Below are positions 47,400 through 58,724 of a DNA stretch of 64,000 nt, one piece after another. A model generated the notes under the pieces. It searched no databases. It saw only the letters and a program-made list of their open reading frames with translations, and was not told the DNA's origin. Position numbers and translations under genes: made by a program. Source of the DNA: Paragonimus westermani. Taxonomy: Eukaryota > Platyhelminthes > Trematoda > Plagiorchiida > Troglotrematidae. The stretch spans positions 131,563-195,562 of the forward strand of contig QNGE01000852.1 in assembly GCA_008508345.1 (NCBI GenBank), written 5' to 3'. Position 1 is the stretch's first letter. The number at the start of each line of letters is the position of its first letter.

Positions 47400-48970
47400 G
47401 GGAATTTGGGAATGATTTTGAGGTGCAAACAATGACATGATCAAGATTAGACCAAATGACTGAACTCCGCGCTTTAAGAGCTGCGTACCCTTGGCAGTGC
47501 CCATTGACTTGTGTGACTTTTTTCTGAACACGTGCCAGTCTCTGATGCGGATCAAAAAAGCATTGTCTTGATTATTAGACCTGATCAAGGCTGGAAAATA
47601 GTCCTTTCAAATAAACAAGCGTGTCCGGATAAAATGAATGATAGGCAAAAAGTTGATGCCACATTTTCGCAACAATGGGACTGAAAAACATAATACGTTT
47701 GCAACTGGGAACAGTATCACCAAATCGCTAAGAAACATAAGGTAAAATAGACGGACTGATCCGTCTGTAATCGAGCGATTGCGATAGTTATCCTTAGTTA
47801 TGTCACGACCCTGTGGTTTATCTAAAATTCATATACAAGGCGCGTCCCTTAGCCCGATTCTAGACAAGACGAACTCATTGTAACAGGCCCTGGTGCAATT
47901 GTTAGCTGGACAGTTAGAACCACTGTGCAACAGATTATATCCACATAACCTCAAGGATACATCTCAGTTCACCGAATACATAGAGTCAGGTAGTGGAAGA
48001 CCATGTGGCTGCTACTGGACGTGTACTCGCTCTTTAGGAACGTAACGTTTACAAAAAACACTTAATTCTGTGCTTGATTACATTCAGTTGAATGATCATC
48101 ACCCTATTTAGAAGTTGCTGTTGGCCTGCACACAGGAAATACAACTTCAGTCTGCTGAGAAAATCTGTCGCGATGGGCTTATTGTTAGGCTCACCGCTGG
48201 CTGACCTATTCTTGGGGATGACTACGCAAGCAGAACTGACAGGACTGATCGAACGAAGTTTACTGTGCAAACGGTATTTAGATGACAGTTTCTGTACCGT
48301 CGATGTACTCGTTGATGCTAATTGCTTGTTAGCAATAATTGACACCGTCCAAAAGAAATTGGGAGTAGAACAGAATGGAGGTTGCGCTACTGAAACATCC
48401 CGATGGAACTAATCAACCAAGCATACATGGGAAACGGACATAGAATAGACAGTACACCCACTTTCACAGTCTTATTTCAAAGAAACAGAAACGGAACTTG
48501 ATACGATATTCAGTAAACCGAACCCTTTGGTGATACGCTAGGCAAATGGCTCAAGCTTTTTTATAAAACCTGTAGTGTTCATGGGCATGCTGACAAATTC
48601 CTTGCTGTCGGCCGAAGGACGATCTATATTAACCTGCTGTGCAAGGACGAATTATCAGGCGTATGGCTGATCAGAAGGTTGACGACGGTCACGTGGATGA
48701 CTTTCGATGCTGTATAACAAAGAGTACTGTTCACCTCCAAGCTAATCTTATACATTCGTCTCAAAAATCCAGAGCACAATGATGATACCTCATTTCATAT
48801 TTATTCATTTTCTTGTTCGTGTGGGGTAGGTTACACCGGTCACACAATGAGTTGCTTATGCGGGGAGTACGTGAACAATATTCTGCTAGATTGATAATCG
48901 GACAGTGACGAAAACTGTCAAACGCAATTTTGGCCGAACTAGTCTACTGCTCAAATATACCCAAAGAGAT
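47400..48970 (+). mobile_element. Penelope-like retroelement, copy 2 (degenerate)
   Basis: Plus-strand element with recognisable RT blocks in order: an N-terminal RPDQGWKIVLSNKQ segment near 47575-47620 (the RPDKG..VL region), GLSKIH at 47815-47832 (the GLPKIHK motif typical of Penelope-like RTs), LLAGQLEPL at 47892-47925, an AMGLLLGSPLADLF block at 48171-48215, and YLDD at 48275-48286 (motif C, both aspartates kept). A decayed GIY-YIG nuclease follows near 48806-48870 (GVGYTGHT). Multiple stops and frameshifts show long inactivity. It is more complete at the 5' side than copy 1 and more decayed. Confidence 0.8.
47575..48900 (+). pseudogene. Penelope-like RT plus GIY-YIG endonuclease, multiply broken
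   Basis: The longest surviving frame is 48092-48412 (106 codons), holding the region before motif C, YLDD and the following helix. Upstream blocks lie in other frames. After motif C, homology is faint until the nuclease, where the CSCGVGYTGHT string aligns with CSCRATYIGRT of copy 1. No functional product is possible. Confidence 0.75.
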
Positions 48971-48976
48971 AATCAA

Positions 48977-49190
48977 AAGTCAAAACGTGGAGAACAAGCT
49001 CTTATCCTGTGTGTCATCTTCAGGTCAAATACAACACAATAAGTATAAAGCTAGTTGTCAGGTCCGGGTGGCGTGGAACCTAACCTAATGTAAATCTGGT
49101 GTCATTAGGCGATTGCAGACACGGTTACTGTTATACGGCGTCACAAGTTTCAACGGCGGCAGGAAATGGCAACTTCAACGCTTGAGCAAA
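48977..49190 (-). repeat. Penelope-associated direct repeat, unit 1
   Basis: About 210 bases beginning AAGTCAAAACGTGGAGAACA and repeated from 49350. Shared landmarks are TCTTCAGG, an AAATACAACACAATAA-type block, an AACGGCGGCAGG-type block and a CTTCAACGCTTGA-type end. The TCAGG..ACAACACAATAA part also matches the 3' repeat of copy 1 at 34315-34355. Relative to copy 1 the landmarks lie on the strand opposite to the RT of copy 2, so this unit may belong to a separate minus-strand insertion. Confidence 0.6.
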
Positions 49191-49349
49191 GGACTTCTGT
49201 ACTCACAGATGATGGCTAGATAGACAGACAGACAGCCCGGGCAGCTGTTGGCGTAGGAAGCTTCACACATTTCACGTGAAGACGCTAGATGCGCTAGATT
49301 GGCTTAAGAGAGATAATGATTTTGTGGTTCGGGTAGACTCGGTCATCTA

Positions 49350-49560
49350 AAGTCAAAACGTGGAGAACAAGCTCCCATTCCGTGTGTCATCTTCAGGCCA
49401 AATAAAACACGATAATTATGAAATTATTTGCCAATTCAGGATTTCGCGGCACCTAATATGGTGTGAGTCTAGTTTCATTTGGGGATCATGGACGTGTCAG
49501 CTGGTTCAACGAAGGCAGGCCATGGTAACTTCAGCGCTTGAACAGACTAAGGTTTCGTAG
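49350..49560 (-). repeat. Penelope-associated direct repeat, unit 2
   Basis: Second unit, roughly 370 bases from the first and in the same direction, with the same landmarks and many substitutions. A GACA microsatellite-like run (49216-49233) lies in the interval between the units. On the minus strand both units read CTGAAGA at the expected hammerhead position, but the GAAAC box is lost. Confidence 0.6.
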
Positions 49561-49564
49561 CCGG

Positions 49565-51285
49565 ATTCTGATTGCCTCCTCAGCAGCAAAGATACGACAC
49601 TTCACACCTCTGATAAACAACACAGCTAGATATTCAGCCAGAAAATGCCAGTCTCCGTGTTCGTCCACTTACTGACACAACTTTCCTAAAAAGTTTCACA
49701 GGTATTTTAGTCTGGATTATCCTACACGTTGTGCAACCTGTTATGTGGTACTACTTTAGTCCAATCAAGCTGTGACCATCTTGATTTATACAAACAAACG
49801 TTTACATTGTTTACGAAGGTTTTCATAACAAGTCCACCAGTCCAGCACAATGCTCACATGTCTTCAGAGTATACGATTTTCCTATCAATCTCAGCGTCAA
49901 GCGTTTTCTCTTTGTTTCCTATACCTAAACACCGACTCATCTATTCCAGTCTGTTGTAGGTTAATCGAAGATGTAAGACTGCTGTCACCTGTCTATTAGA
50001 TCAAAGAAATGAATTCAGCGTAATCTACAGAGAAACATTACTTCATGCACCCAACGAGTTTGATAATTAAACGTTCACCATTGTATCTGTCGTGACGATT
50101 TAATTAAGTGACTAAGAATATTCCTCTGTATACCCTGCCATCCATGGTATGCAAACCCGCTCTAATTTTCTCTTCTCATTTTGTGGCCTTCAAGCTCACT
50201 CTTCAGAAAATCTTTACTCAGACATACGAGTGATGTTCGAGAGTTCAACCATCCTTGTCGTTTACTTTTCTTAAAGTTTTACCTGAATTGGTATTCCTCT
50301 AAACATCTGTTTCACAACACCCTTGAATGTATGGACGTGTTATTTTATAGACCGAGCATCACTCACGTTCGATGCTAATTGCCATGTTACCTCCGGTGAA
50401 TACTTTCACAATCGGGGCTTTTTGGTTGAATCGAAATAGAAGATTTCACTTGACCTGCTGAACAGTGTCCTTAGTTCCTGAGGGGTAGTCGAAATGTCTA
50501 ACTGATATCAGTTGAACGCCACTCATATTTGACGTCAGCCTCGATATTCTACTACAATTTACATCCGGCCTCTTCCGCTTTGTTAAAGCTCATCGGCAGT
50601 TCATACTGATCTTTTCACCACCTGACTATGAATTCTGGCTCACGTTCTCGTTATTTGACCATGTTTAACCCAGAAGGCGAAGATGATCATAGTAGACTCA
50701 GACAAGTTGGCAAATCACGTAGTCCGCTAGTTAGACTCATGTATGGTGGCTGGAAATACACAATTGTTTTTACAATGATGACGTGACATCCCATAGCTCA
50801 GATGAATTCCACAGACATGAAAGAAAACCAAAGTTTCGGAAGTTTTTCAAACGCAGTGCTTTGCGAATCGTTTTGAATTTGTTCCTGTCAGTCGAGGAAC
50901 TGTCTTCCCGTTTAAATTCGTTAACTCTATATTATACCCAATGGTCAACAGGCCCTGTTAGTTGGTCAAAAATGCCATAAATATTTTTGCTTGATCTCCC
51001 AACCTTTCGAGAGATTGTTATTTGTTCACGGATGGCATGGATCAAGTGGAATAGGGCAAGTTCCGAAACAGAGTCATCATACTTCCAAAGTTCTTAAGTA
51101 ATTCATTTACACCCACAGCCTCCCCTTTTCTCACTTGTCAGATGTCTCCTTGAACCTGACCTAGGTGGTCTAGATCAAATAGTCTGTCAGCTAACGGGGT
51201 TGAGTGGATTGTGACTAGGTGCTGATGACTCTACCGGTCCATTTTATCATCAATATGGCACACGGCTCGAACAAGAACACTAATA
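49565..51285. other. No recognised feature
   Basis: AT-rich sequence with frames under 80 codons. I searched this interval for the rest of the LINE whose endonuclease lies at 51290-51680 and found none. Confidence 0.5.
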
Positions 51286-51289
51286 AAGT

Positions 51290-51680
51290 AAATAACCTAT
51301 CTGGATCGAGTTGAAAGCACATGGTAATGATTCGAGGGTAGACGCCGCGTGATTCTCCTGCCGTTATAGAATCGATGAGATCAGCTACCGGAAAACCGAT
51401 ACCGTGACTATAGGTTTCCTCTGCCGGATAACCGATCTAATCGAGAACGCACACATCACCTGCTTCTCGGAGCTTATCTTGGTTTACACGCCTTGTCTCA
51501 CTCATCAGTGCGATACTGATGCCATAACGACTCAGTTCCACTGGGGACAGTACGGGGCGGCTCCCAGGCCATTCGATTCAACATCGATCCAGTATGGTGT
51601 ACACATTCCAAGTCCCTAAAGACAGTGCCCTGTGTTAACCGACAACTCCCAGGTTAACTTCGAGTACCCAACTGGAGCTT
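51290..51680 (-). mobile_element. LINE endonuclease N-terminal fragment, copy D
   Basis: The DNA aligns with 12330-12720 of copy C. Minus-strand frames give GTWNVYTILDRC, LSRYGISIALMSETRR (the catalytic glutamate block), NQDKLREAG, HGIGFPVAD and SRGVYPRIITM, in the order of an apurinic-type endonuclease. The fragment stops abruptly near 51290 with no downstream endonuclease or RT, so it is truncated at what would be its 3' side, unusual for ordinary LINE 5' truncation and pointing to deletion or rearrangement. Confidence 0.75.
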
Positions 51681-51689
51681 CTGACTCGA

Positions 51690-53330
51690 AATCCCTAACT
51701 ACGAGGTAACGGGATACAGGGTTTGCATAGGGTACCCTAGTTAGGGCCAATGACACGAATATCTAACTCATTTGGCAGTGAGCGTCTAACTCAACCCGGG
51801 CACCCGCTGAACAAGACATTGATGTCCAACTCTAAGCAATGCTGCGCGAAGACGATGCAATGCAGATTACATCGGGTTTCTGATAATTTGGGTCGGATTT
51901 TCGATTGTGTAACACAATACGTCGATGACCAAGATCACCCGTTGGGCGACCAGGGTGTTCTTTTGTTTGTTGGTCCCTTTTCTAACCCCTTTCTTCCTTA
52001 GTTAGAAGAATACTGTGCCGAGACTACGTAAATCTGACTTGTGCTCACGGGATCGTGCCCCACTGTTTAAGCATTTTACACAGTCAGTACTGCAACAGAC
52101 AAACCTGTGAACGTAACTGGTTTTGGTCTGACTACTCCCACTTGCCCCATATGATATGGTTGGATCTGGAATGACCAAAGTCCTAGACAGGATAGCCCCC
52201 TGGATCAAAACAGCACACAAGCTTGACGACCGTGCCAAGTTGGCAGAAAAGGACGTGTAAGGTGCACACCTGTGCACAAAGCACATCAGCAGTCACTTCA
52301 GACGAATAAACAGCCCACCTATATATACCAAACTGATTAATTTAAACAACTTTGTTGATCACTCCACTGGACATATCCGGTGGCTAATTAACGGTTTTAG
52401 TGTACACAGTACACTGACCGTTGATACTTGAAAAACGGTCCAATTAAGAATGAGAAAAGTGGTTAAACGAAAATTTTTAAATCCAGCAACTCGTTATATC
52501 GCTTTTCAGGAGTCCAAATGTCGAGGTTTCACGTCAGACGATTAGTTAACGGAGTCCCAAAGCGCAACTACCAGATCTACGATGTAGCTTTGTAGCTCGG
52601 TTAATGGAGCACATGCTGCCTAGAATAATTAAATTTTTACGCACTTACTCGGCTGTCATAAGATTTTCAAATCATGTTACGACGTCAGTAGACAGTGTGG
52701 TCGTCACACGGTTGTGTAGAAAACATATTGAGTCACCTATGGTGTTTCACAGAACTGTGACAGTGCTATGGTGCCTGGTTGTTTCGATTACACTCACCGT
52801 GATCCATTCAGATGTGGTACCCCCGTAAAAGCATATTGACTTGTCATACCTGGTAGTGTATGTAGCTCATCCGAAGAAATTGCCAGTGTTGAGTTACCTT
52901 ATTCTCTAATTACTTCTGATTACCTCTCACATATTGACACACATTAAGTTTTACTCATTGCTTTGCGTTGAACTGTCAATCGAACTACCATTCGATTCTG
53001 ATTTCTACATAGAACCCACGCCACTCTCACGCAGAGGATTAGGGACTCTGCGCATTTCAGTTTGCACAGCATTACTTTAACGAGAAAGATGTTATTTACT
53101 TCAGGTCACACATGTGGACTAAGTAACCATTAATTTCCCGGTCAGCACCTATCCGGTAACAACAATGCTCCAGAAAGTGTTGAGTGATCAGCAATTTCAC
53201 CGAAAACAAACCGGTGTCTGCAATTTTTTAATTGACTTCCACACTCGCTAATGATCCTATAAGGTGGAAGTTGGAGAGCTCGATACCATTCTATAAATGA
53301 TGAGGATTCGTGAATTCAGAACATTTCCAA
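51690..53330. other. No recognised feature
   Basis: Frames up to 94 codons without recognisable motifs. No repeat match was found. Confidence 0.5.
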
Positions 53331-53334
53331 TTGA

Positions 53335-53510
53335 ACACCTACACTTGATCGCAGCCTTCGCATTCAGGAGGGCTTTTTGGCTAAATCACTTCGAAAGGAA
53401 GTACTAGGCTCAATTTTCGCTCTTATTTGAGCCGATTAGTAATGCATGTCCTCGTAGATACCACAATTTACATTTCACAGACGGTTAACGACAACGCCGG
53501 CAGTGTCGTA
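53335..53510 (-). mobile_element. tRNA-derived SINE, copy 8
   Basis: Has the CACTTGATCGCAGCCTTCGC end, the CACTTCGAAAGGAAGTACTA block, a diverged body (AGGCTCAATTTTCGC) and a decayed promoter half (ACGGTTAACGACAACGCC). It lies about 215 bases from copy 9 in the same orientation. Confidence 0.6.
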
Positions 53511-53723
53511 ATAAACACGACAGGCTAGTCATATCTGAAAACTCGACCATAATTTTGCCTGAATAATATTCAGCCTGTACGATCATTTCAAAAAAAGAAT
53601 AAACAGAATTGCTCTGTTCAATCCGGTCCTTATAACCCTACTCACCAATACGCAATTAGACTGAAACTGCTCTCTTCATTGAATCAACCGGGCATGGCTA
53701 AAATTACTGGCATAAATTAAATG

Positions 53724-53972
53724 TCATCCACAAATGATCACAGCTGTCACATTCCAATAGACTTTCCAATCGGCCACTTTCGAAAAGAGGCATTGGACTC
53801 GAGTTTCGTTTTGTTAGAGATTGTCAGTAGTGCATATCCTTACCACGGCTAGGACCAGGCCTTCGGCCACACTTTGTTGAGATAACCACACTGACTACTG
53901 TGCCACTGACCTCACTTTAGGCTACTGAATAATTATCTGTGGACGATCAGTCGCAGTCACTTGTGAGTAATG
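53724..53972 (-). mobile_element. tRNA-derived SINE, copy 9
   Basis: One of the two best full-length minus copies: 3' end ATGATCACAGCTGTCAC, CACTTTCGAAAAGAGGCATT, GGACTCGAGTTTCG, CATATCCTTACCACGGC, a mutated B-box, A-box complement GACTACTGTGCCACTGACCT at 53893-53912, and the leader ending ACTTGTGAGTAATG. About 249 bases long. Confidence 0.7.
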
Positions 53973-54548
53973 TTCAGATTGCCGGTCGTCATGAGAGAAG
54001 ACACGTAACTGTCCTGTTCACTTCAATCTATGACCGCTCGACTGGAGGTTCTCTGCAAGTTGAAATAAAATTCATTAACTCGTTGAGCGGCATTTTGAGA
54101 ACTGATGAGTATTGGGGGATCATAGTTTTCAGATGGATTGGACATGGGAAAAGCTGCGATCAAGTGTGGGTGATGTTCAATCTATATGAAAACCGAAACC
54201 CCCTACAACTTGTCAGGACTGATATAAGGTCGGGGTCTAGAGTTTGACAAGCACAGAATCTCTACGTTGATTACAGCATGAAGTTAATAGGTTGTACACA
54301 GTAGTGCATCTGATTGCAAATTCCAGTTCCAAGATCGCGATCCCTTTTAAAATTCTACTCCTGAATCGACTAAGTGAAGAGTGGTTTGTGACTGGTAGGC
54401 AATGTGGTCATTTCGCAGTTGACGTCTTTTGAAGCTGTTACGCAAAGCCACATGGCTCAAATCAGAGATGCAAATCTATCGAGTAAGGCAGTTCCTCAAG
54501 GTCATTGCTTTTAGTAAGCTCACTAAAGTGAGGAGTATAAATTAAACA

Positions 54549-54793
54549 ACACTCACAAGTCTTAGCAACTTTCGAACCCAGATAGACCTCACAATTGGCC
54601 TCTTTCGGAAAGAACCACTACAATCGATTTTTGCTGTTGTTAGAGCATCTCAGTGATTTATACGCTTGCCACGACCGGGGCAGGGACTCCGGCCACTCTC
54701 TCTTGAGATAACCGTGTTGATTACTGCGCCATTGTTCTCACATCGGGCACGACTGTTCTATACTATTCAAACGCTCAGTCACAAATGGTGAGG
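54549..54793 (-). mobile_element. tRNA-derived SINE, copy 10
   Basis: The other well-preserved full-length minus copy, about 245 bases: ACTCACAAGTCTTAGCAACT end, TTTCGGAAAGAACCACT block, body near TTGTTAGAGCATCTCAG, ACGACCGGGGCAGGGACTCC over the B-box, A-box complement GTGTTGATTACTGCGCCATT at 54714-54733, and leader CGCTCAGTCACAAATGGTGA. Confidence 0.7.
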
Positions 54794-54799
54794 CATCAT

Positions 54800-56485
54800 A
54801 GCAGTAAGTTCCTATATCCCAAACAACTGTGGCTGCATAGCAAAGTAATTATTCAACGTGACCTTTCATCTTTTCATTATCACAAATAACCAAACGTTTG
54901 CACGAAATAAAGCAACGGCCGAACTGATTAACAATGAATATCTCAAAAGTTACTTAAAACCAGACAAGAAATATGAACGAAATCATAGCAGTGAATTGTA
55001 TGACCAGAAGAACCTACCTCAGATTGAGTTAATTGCATCAGTGGTTGAGTAGACTGATTGCTGAATGCACTGAAAGAGTTTCGATAAGAGCATAAGATTT
55101 TGTTCTCCACTCTCAATAAAACAAATGCCTTCTAAAACGAGTCACCTAACTGAATGTATCGATTTCATTTCTGTAATCATCTTCACGAGTCGTCGTTCTG
55201 GCGGAATTAGCAACTAGGGTGAAACTCAGATCTCCCTACTCGAATTCCTGACTAATGAATTATTGTTTTCAGCTTAATATATTGACCTTTAGCTTGTCTT
55301 TACTAAGTATCCTATTCTCCTAGCATTCGTCTACTCTGAAAGTTTTTCTGGTCAGCTTTGTGTGGTAACTAGAATCAGCACCTTTTCACACATTGCTCTC
55401 ACACAGTGACTGCTTATTTGGGTTCAAGAATATTCCAATTGATCTTGGTTGAAGTTCCTCTCTCCTTTATCCCAAGTTCTAGTACGGAATAGTCAATGCA
55501 GAGCAGATGTGTGAACAACTGTCGTCAGTCGTATACATACAATAGGTAAGCAACCCCTAGGTTGCACAGGAACTAAATGTAGTGTAGTCGCTTAACAAAA
55601 ATTGCCTTGAAACTCACTTCATTCAAAAACAAACGACTTGCTTTAGACACCCACTTCTTGTACAAAAAATGGCTGTGTTCCTCCATTTCCACGGTACCTT
55701 TAACACTCATTTAGTGAATATTTATACACTTTCTAAGAACTCTAAATCAGAACTTCGTTGTCGTGATTAACAGCTGCTGTTCACTTATTTGCACACAGAC
55801 TCGTAATATATTGTACAGCAATAATTTACCGTACCAGCAAACTTGGTTAGAATGTTGCTTTAAACGTTCAGGCTTCTTGCTTATATCTGTGAGAGTGTAT
55901 CCATTTTGTTGAGAGGTATCAAGGGACGGCAACAAAGTGGATTAGTGCATTTAGTTCGTTATCACATCAAGACCGGTTGTCTTAATTGGGTCAAACATCT
56001 ATGTTGTGTCAACTCATCAAAGGCATCCTAAATATGAGATTCTCACCAAACGAAATCACCCAATGCTTAGCACAAATCACAACTCCAGGGTAGTTCTGTG
56101 AAGCTGCAATATCGGAACGACTGTTTGAACTGCAGACTACATTTATTCGGCATCCAGTTATTTCCAGTCTGGAGAACCCTACCTTAGCCGTTCGTAACGG
56201 ATTATGAGCGGACCCGAAGCACACATTCGAGACACCTAACCAACACCGGGAATATTTCGCTGGATTAAAGCTGTTTCCGAATTTCCACTTTTGCCTCTCC
56301 AACCGGCTATATACTTCTTTGTTGCATGTTGAGGTGCGTGTGTAATATGCTTCCCTGACCCTTTCTGCTACCTTGGCGTGGTGGCTTGCGTGCTGTTTTG
56401 ATCCGGAGGGCTGTGCTGACCGTGACTTCCGTCCTTCCAGTTTCAACCTTGTGAGATTGGCCAAAGGGGAGCAGCCAGACAAAAC
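54800..56485. other. No recognised gene; one 171-codon frame
   Basis: A minus-strand frame of 171 codons (56009-56524) is the longest after the membrane-protein gene. It is rich in Ser, Arg and Lys, has no recognisable domain, and its start overlaps the LINE tail that begins near 56490, so a real gene is unlikely. A GC-richer segment at 56310-56485 just before the tail may be a separate unknown repeat. Confidence 0.45.
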
Positions 56486-56489
56486 GCAG

Positions 56490-56965
56490 ATGCGTGAGTG
56501 GCTGTGGTCTTCCATACATTCCATTCTTCGGCTTTGTTGGTGTATTGTATAATGAATGGTCTGCCTGGCTTTTCATAGTTCAATGAGAATTTTGCTTTTC
56601 ATCCCTATCTTCTCTGGGATGCACTAACCTGCACTCCCATACTGCAATGCTTCTTGTATTACACTTCACAAATCTTTCTTCTTAGTGTAGATCTCGTCAT
56701 TGCAGCCTCTCTCTGTTTAGTTTCCGAGAGATAGAAGTTTCCTTTCCTTATTAACCAATCAAGTGGCTAACCAGCATTGGCCGGCTGGACAGAAAGGCCC
56801 CACTGTCACACACCCCGGTCTTATTCCTTCGAGTTTACACTGGATATGTGGTGTGTTGGTGAAACTGCAATTGGTGCAGCGCAAGCCAGTTGCAGTGATA
56901 TATAAGCGCAGGCGTCCTTTGGCTTCGGTCACTGTGACAGGCTAAAACTAATCGGATGCCGCCAA
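56490..56965 (+). mobile_element. LINE 3' tail without coding region, copy E
   Basis: Aligns along its whole length with 8620-9100 of copy A, from GAGTGGCTGTGGTCTTC through TCGGCTTTGTTGGTGTA, the TTTCCGAGAGA block, GCATTGGCCGGCTGGACAG and the CTTTGGCTTCGGTCACTGTG terminus. No ORF part is present, so it is truncated within the 3' untranslated region. It is well preserved. Confidence 0.85.
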
Positions 56966-56969
56966 CCGT

Positions 56970-58565
56970 AATATGCTTCATAGGTTGAGGCTAGGTTTCT
57001 GATCTCATGCTAGATCGTTGGATGCTTTAATTTTGCATTCTTGCAGTTAATTACCTCTTCCAACCACCTCATCCAAAGCAATCCACCTTTTCTCCAGGTA
57101 TTTCTTAATAGCGCAATATAGAGTCAGGTGTCTGTGATTTCTTTAACCTGTCCACTTTCAATGAGAACGTTGAATCCAACGTTCTCCATCGATTCCTTGG
57201 GAGTGACAAGCTTACGAACAATTCCTGACCATTTTTCCTCTTGGAAACACATTTTGAAGAGTCAGCGACACAGCAGAGTCCTTTCTCTGAATACCGGTAC
57301 TTGAATTCCAGATACGTTTCCCTCAGACGAATTCATTCAGGTTTGTTTCTAAATTTTAATACAGTTACCTGCCACTTAAAATTCTAATCTGTTCGTCGTC
57401 GACCGGCTGATCGAGTCCACTTGGCTTGCCATAGCGACAACCTTGCACACTTCGGCCGACAGAGTACGACCGGACAAGCAGCACTGACTGGTTCACACGC
57501 CTGTTATTCATTAGAGTTTTGGAAAAAAGCGATAGAGAGGTCCAGCATGCAGCAAAAAGACGAACTGTTTGCGTTTTAGGCATCCTTAGACTATACGCGT
57601 ACCAGTTTGTTGCTCTTGTTTAGAACGAATCGGACTAGCTACCTTGTTGTTTATCGCCCGGCTGTGTAATACCAAAGTTAATGTAACTGGTACATGTCGA
57701 GGGTAGTTACAATGACTACGTGATGCTCAAATTAGAAGAGAGTTCCGGCATGTCTAACAGGACCAGCCACAACTGAACGTTTAATTTCAGGTAACATCCT
57801 AAATTTCGTTTGACTCACCCCGATAAGCGCCGGCCCAAATGATCACCAACTTGGCTTTGAGTTCAGTATTGAAAATCAACGTTCCATCCCAAAATGAAAC
57901 ACATTGATCGGTGGCAGTTTTGCTGAAACGATTGAATGTGCATCGCGGGAGCCGATGAGCGGGTTTAGCCTCACCAACGGTTGGTCGGCTGCACGCCTGT
58001 CTGGGGCATGGAGAGTTAGCGTCAACTGGCCTTGTCCGAAGTCCCGACTATTGTGTGACGGCCGCGCAGGCTCCGGTGACACCGATCAAATTGTGTATGC
58101 ATTGCCTGGCTAATCAACCTAACTGACACAAACCAGCAGCGTGTCAGTAAGGCATGTAGACTGAAGCGTGGTCAGTACGGTCGGAGGGACCATGAGCACG
58201 CATCGCCCAGTATGATTCAAGGAGCTTCTTACTTTCCTAGGTCAACGCATGCAACCGTTCTGGCATGATTAGTTGGCGCTAACGTACTGATCATCCCACA
58301 GTTGTGCATCTGGGTACAAAATCCGAAGTTCACACTGCAACCATGTTAGCTGTTACGGGGAGTGTGGTGATTAGAATCACGCGATGGTAGTTTTAAATTC
58401 ACTTTGCTCAAACTTCGAGCTAGTTTCTGGGCAGCAATAATAACACAGCAGGTTAGCCAGCGAAAACGTAAACTAATCAGTATCATGTACAAATTAAGTA
58501 CTCATGCAGTAAAACAACGATAGCACACAATGTTCGGTTGTGAATTACAATCACTACACAGGGAT
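56970..58565. other. No recognised gene; one perfect hairpin
   Basis: Contains the 10-bp perfect hairpin at 57163-57186 and a GC-richer block at 57900-58100 with a 69-codon frame of no recognisable type. Nothing else was identified. Confidence 0.5.
57163..57186. repeat. Perfect 10-bp inverted repeat
   Basis: GAGAACGTTG (57163-57172) and CAACGTTCTC (57177-57186) are reverse complements around AATC. No T run follows and there is no nearby gene, so it is not assigned a function. Confidence 0.8.
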
Positions 58566-58569
58566 GTAC

Positions 58570-58720
58570 GTGCGCTTCAGGTGAAATCGCTCCGCTCCAT
58601 CGTCCCACAGTTTTGAACACCATGGCCCCCGATCAGTAGCACCTGGCTGTTGCCAAACATCGCAGCGTTTGAGAGCCAACGGGGGCCAGGAGCCAGTATG
58701 ACGCAATGGATGCGAATAGA
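58570..58720 (-). repeat. Unrecognised dispersed repeat R1, copy 3
   Basis: The reverse complement aligns with 5230-5340, including GCCAGGTGCTA followed by TGATCG. A 115-codon minus frame (58633-58980) crosses it and shares an SQTLR peptide with copy 2. Confidence 0.5.
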
Positions 58721-58724
58721 GAGA

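Noticed and set aside
56009..56524. 171-codon minus-strand open frame
   Set aside because: No domain recognised, low-complexity composition, and the start overlaps the LINE tail; not strong enough to call a gene.
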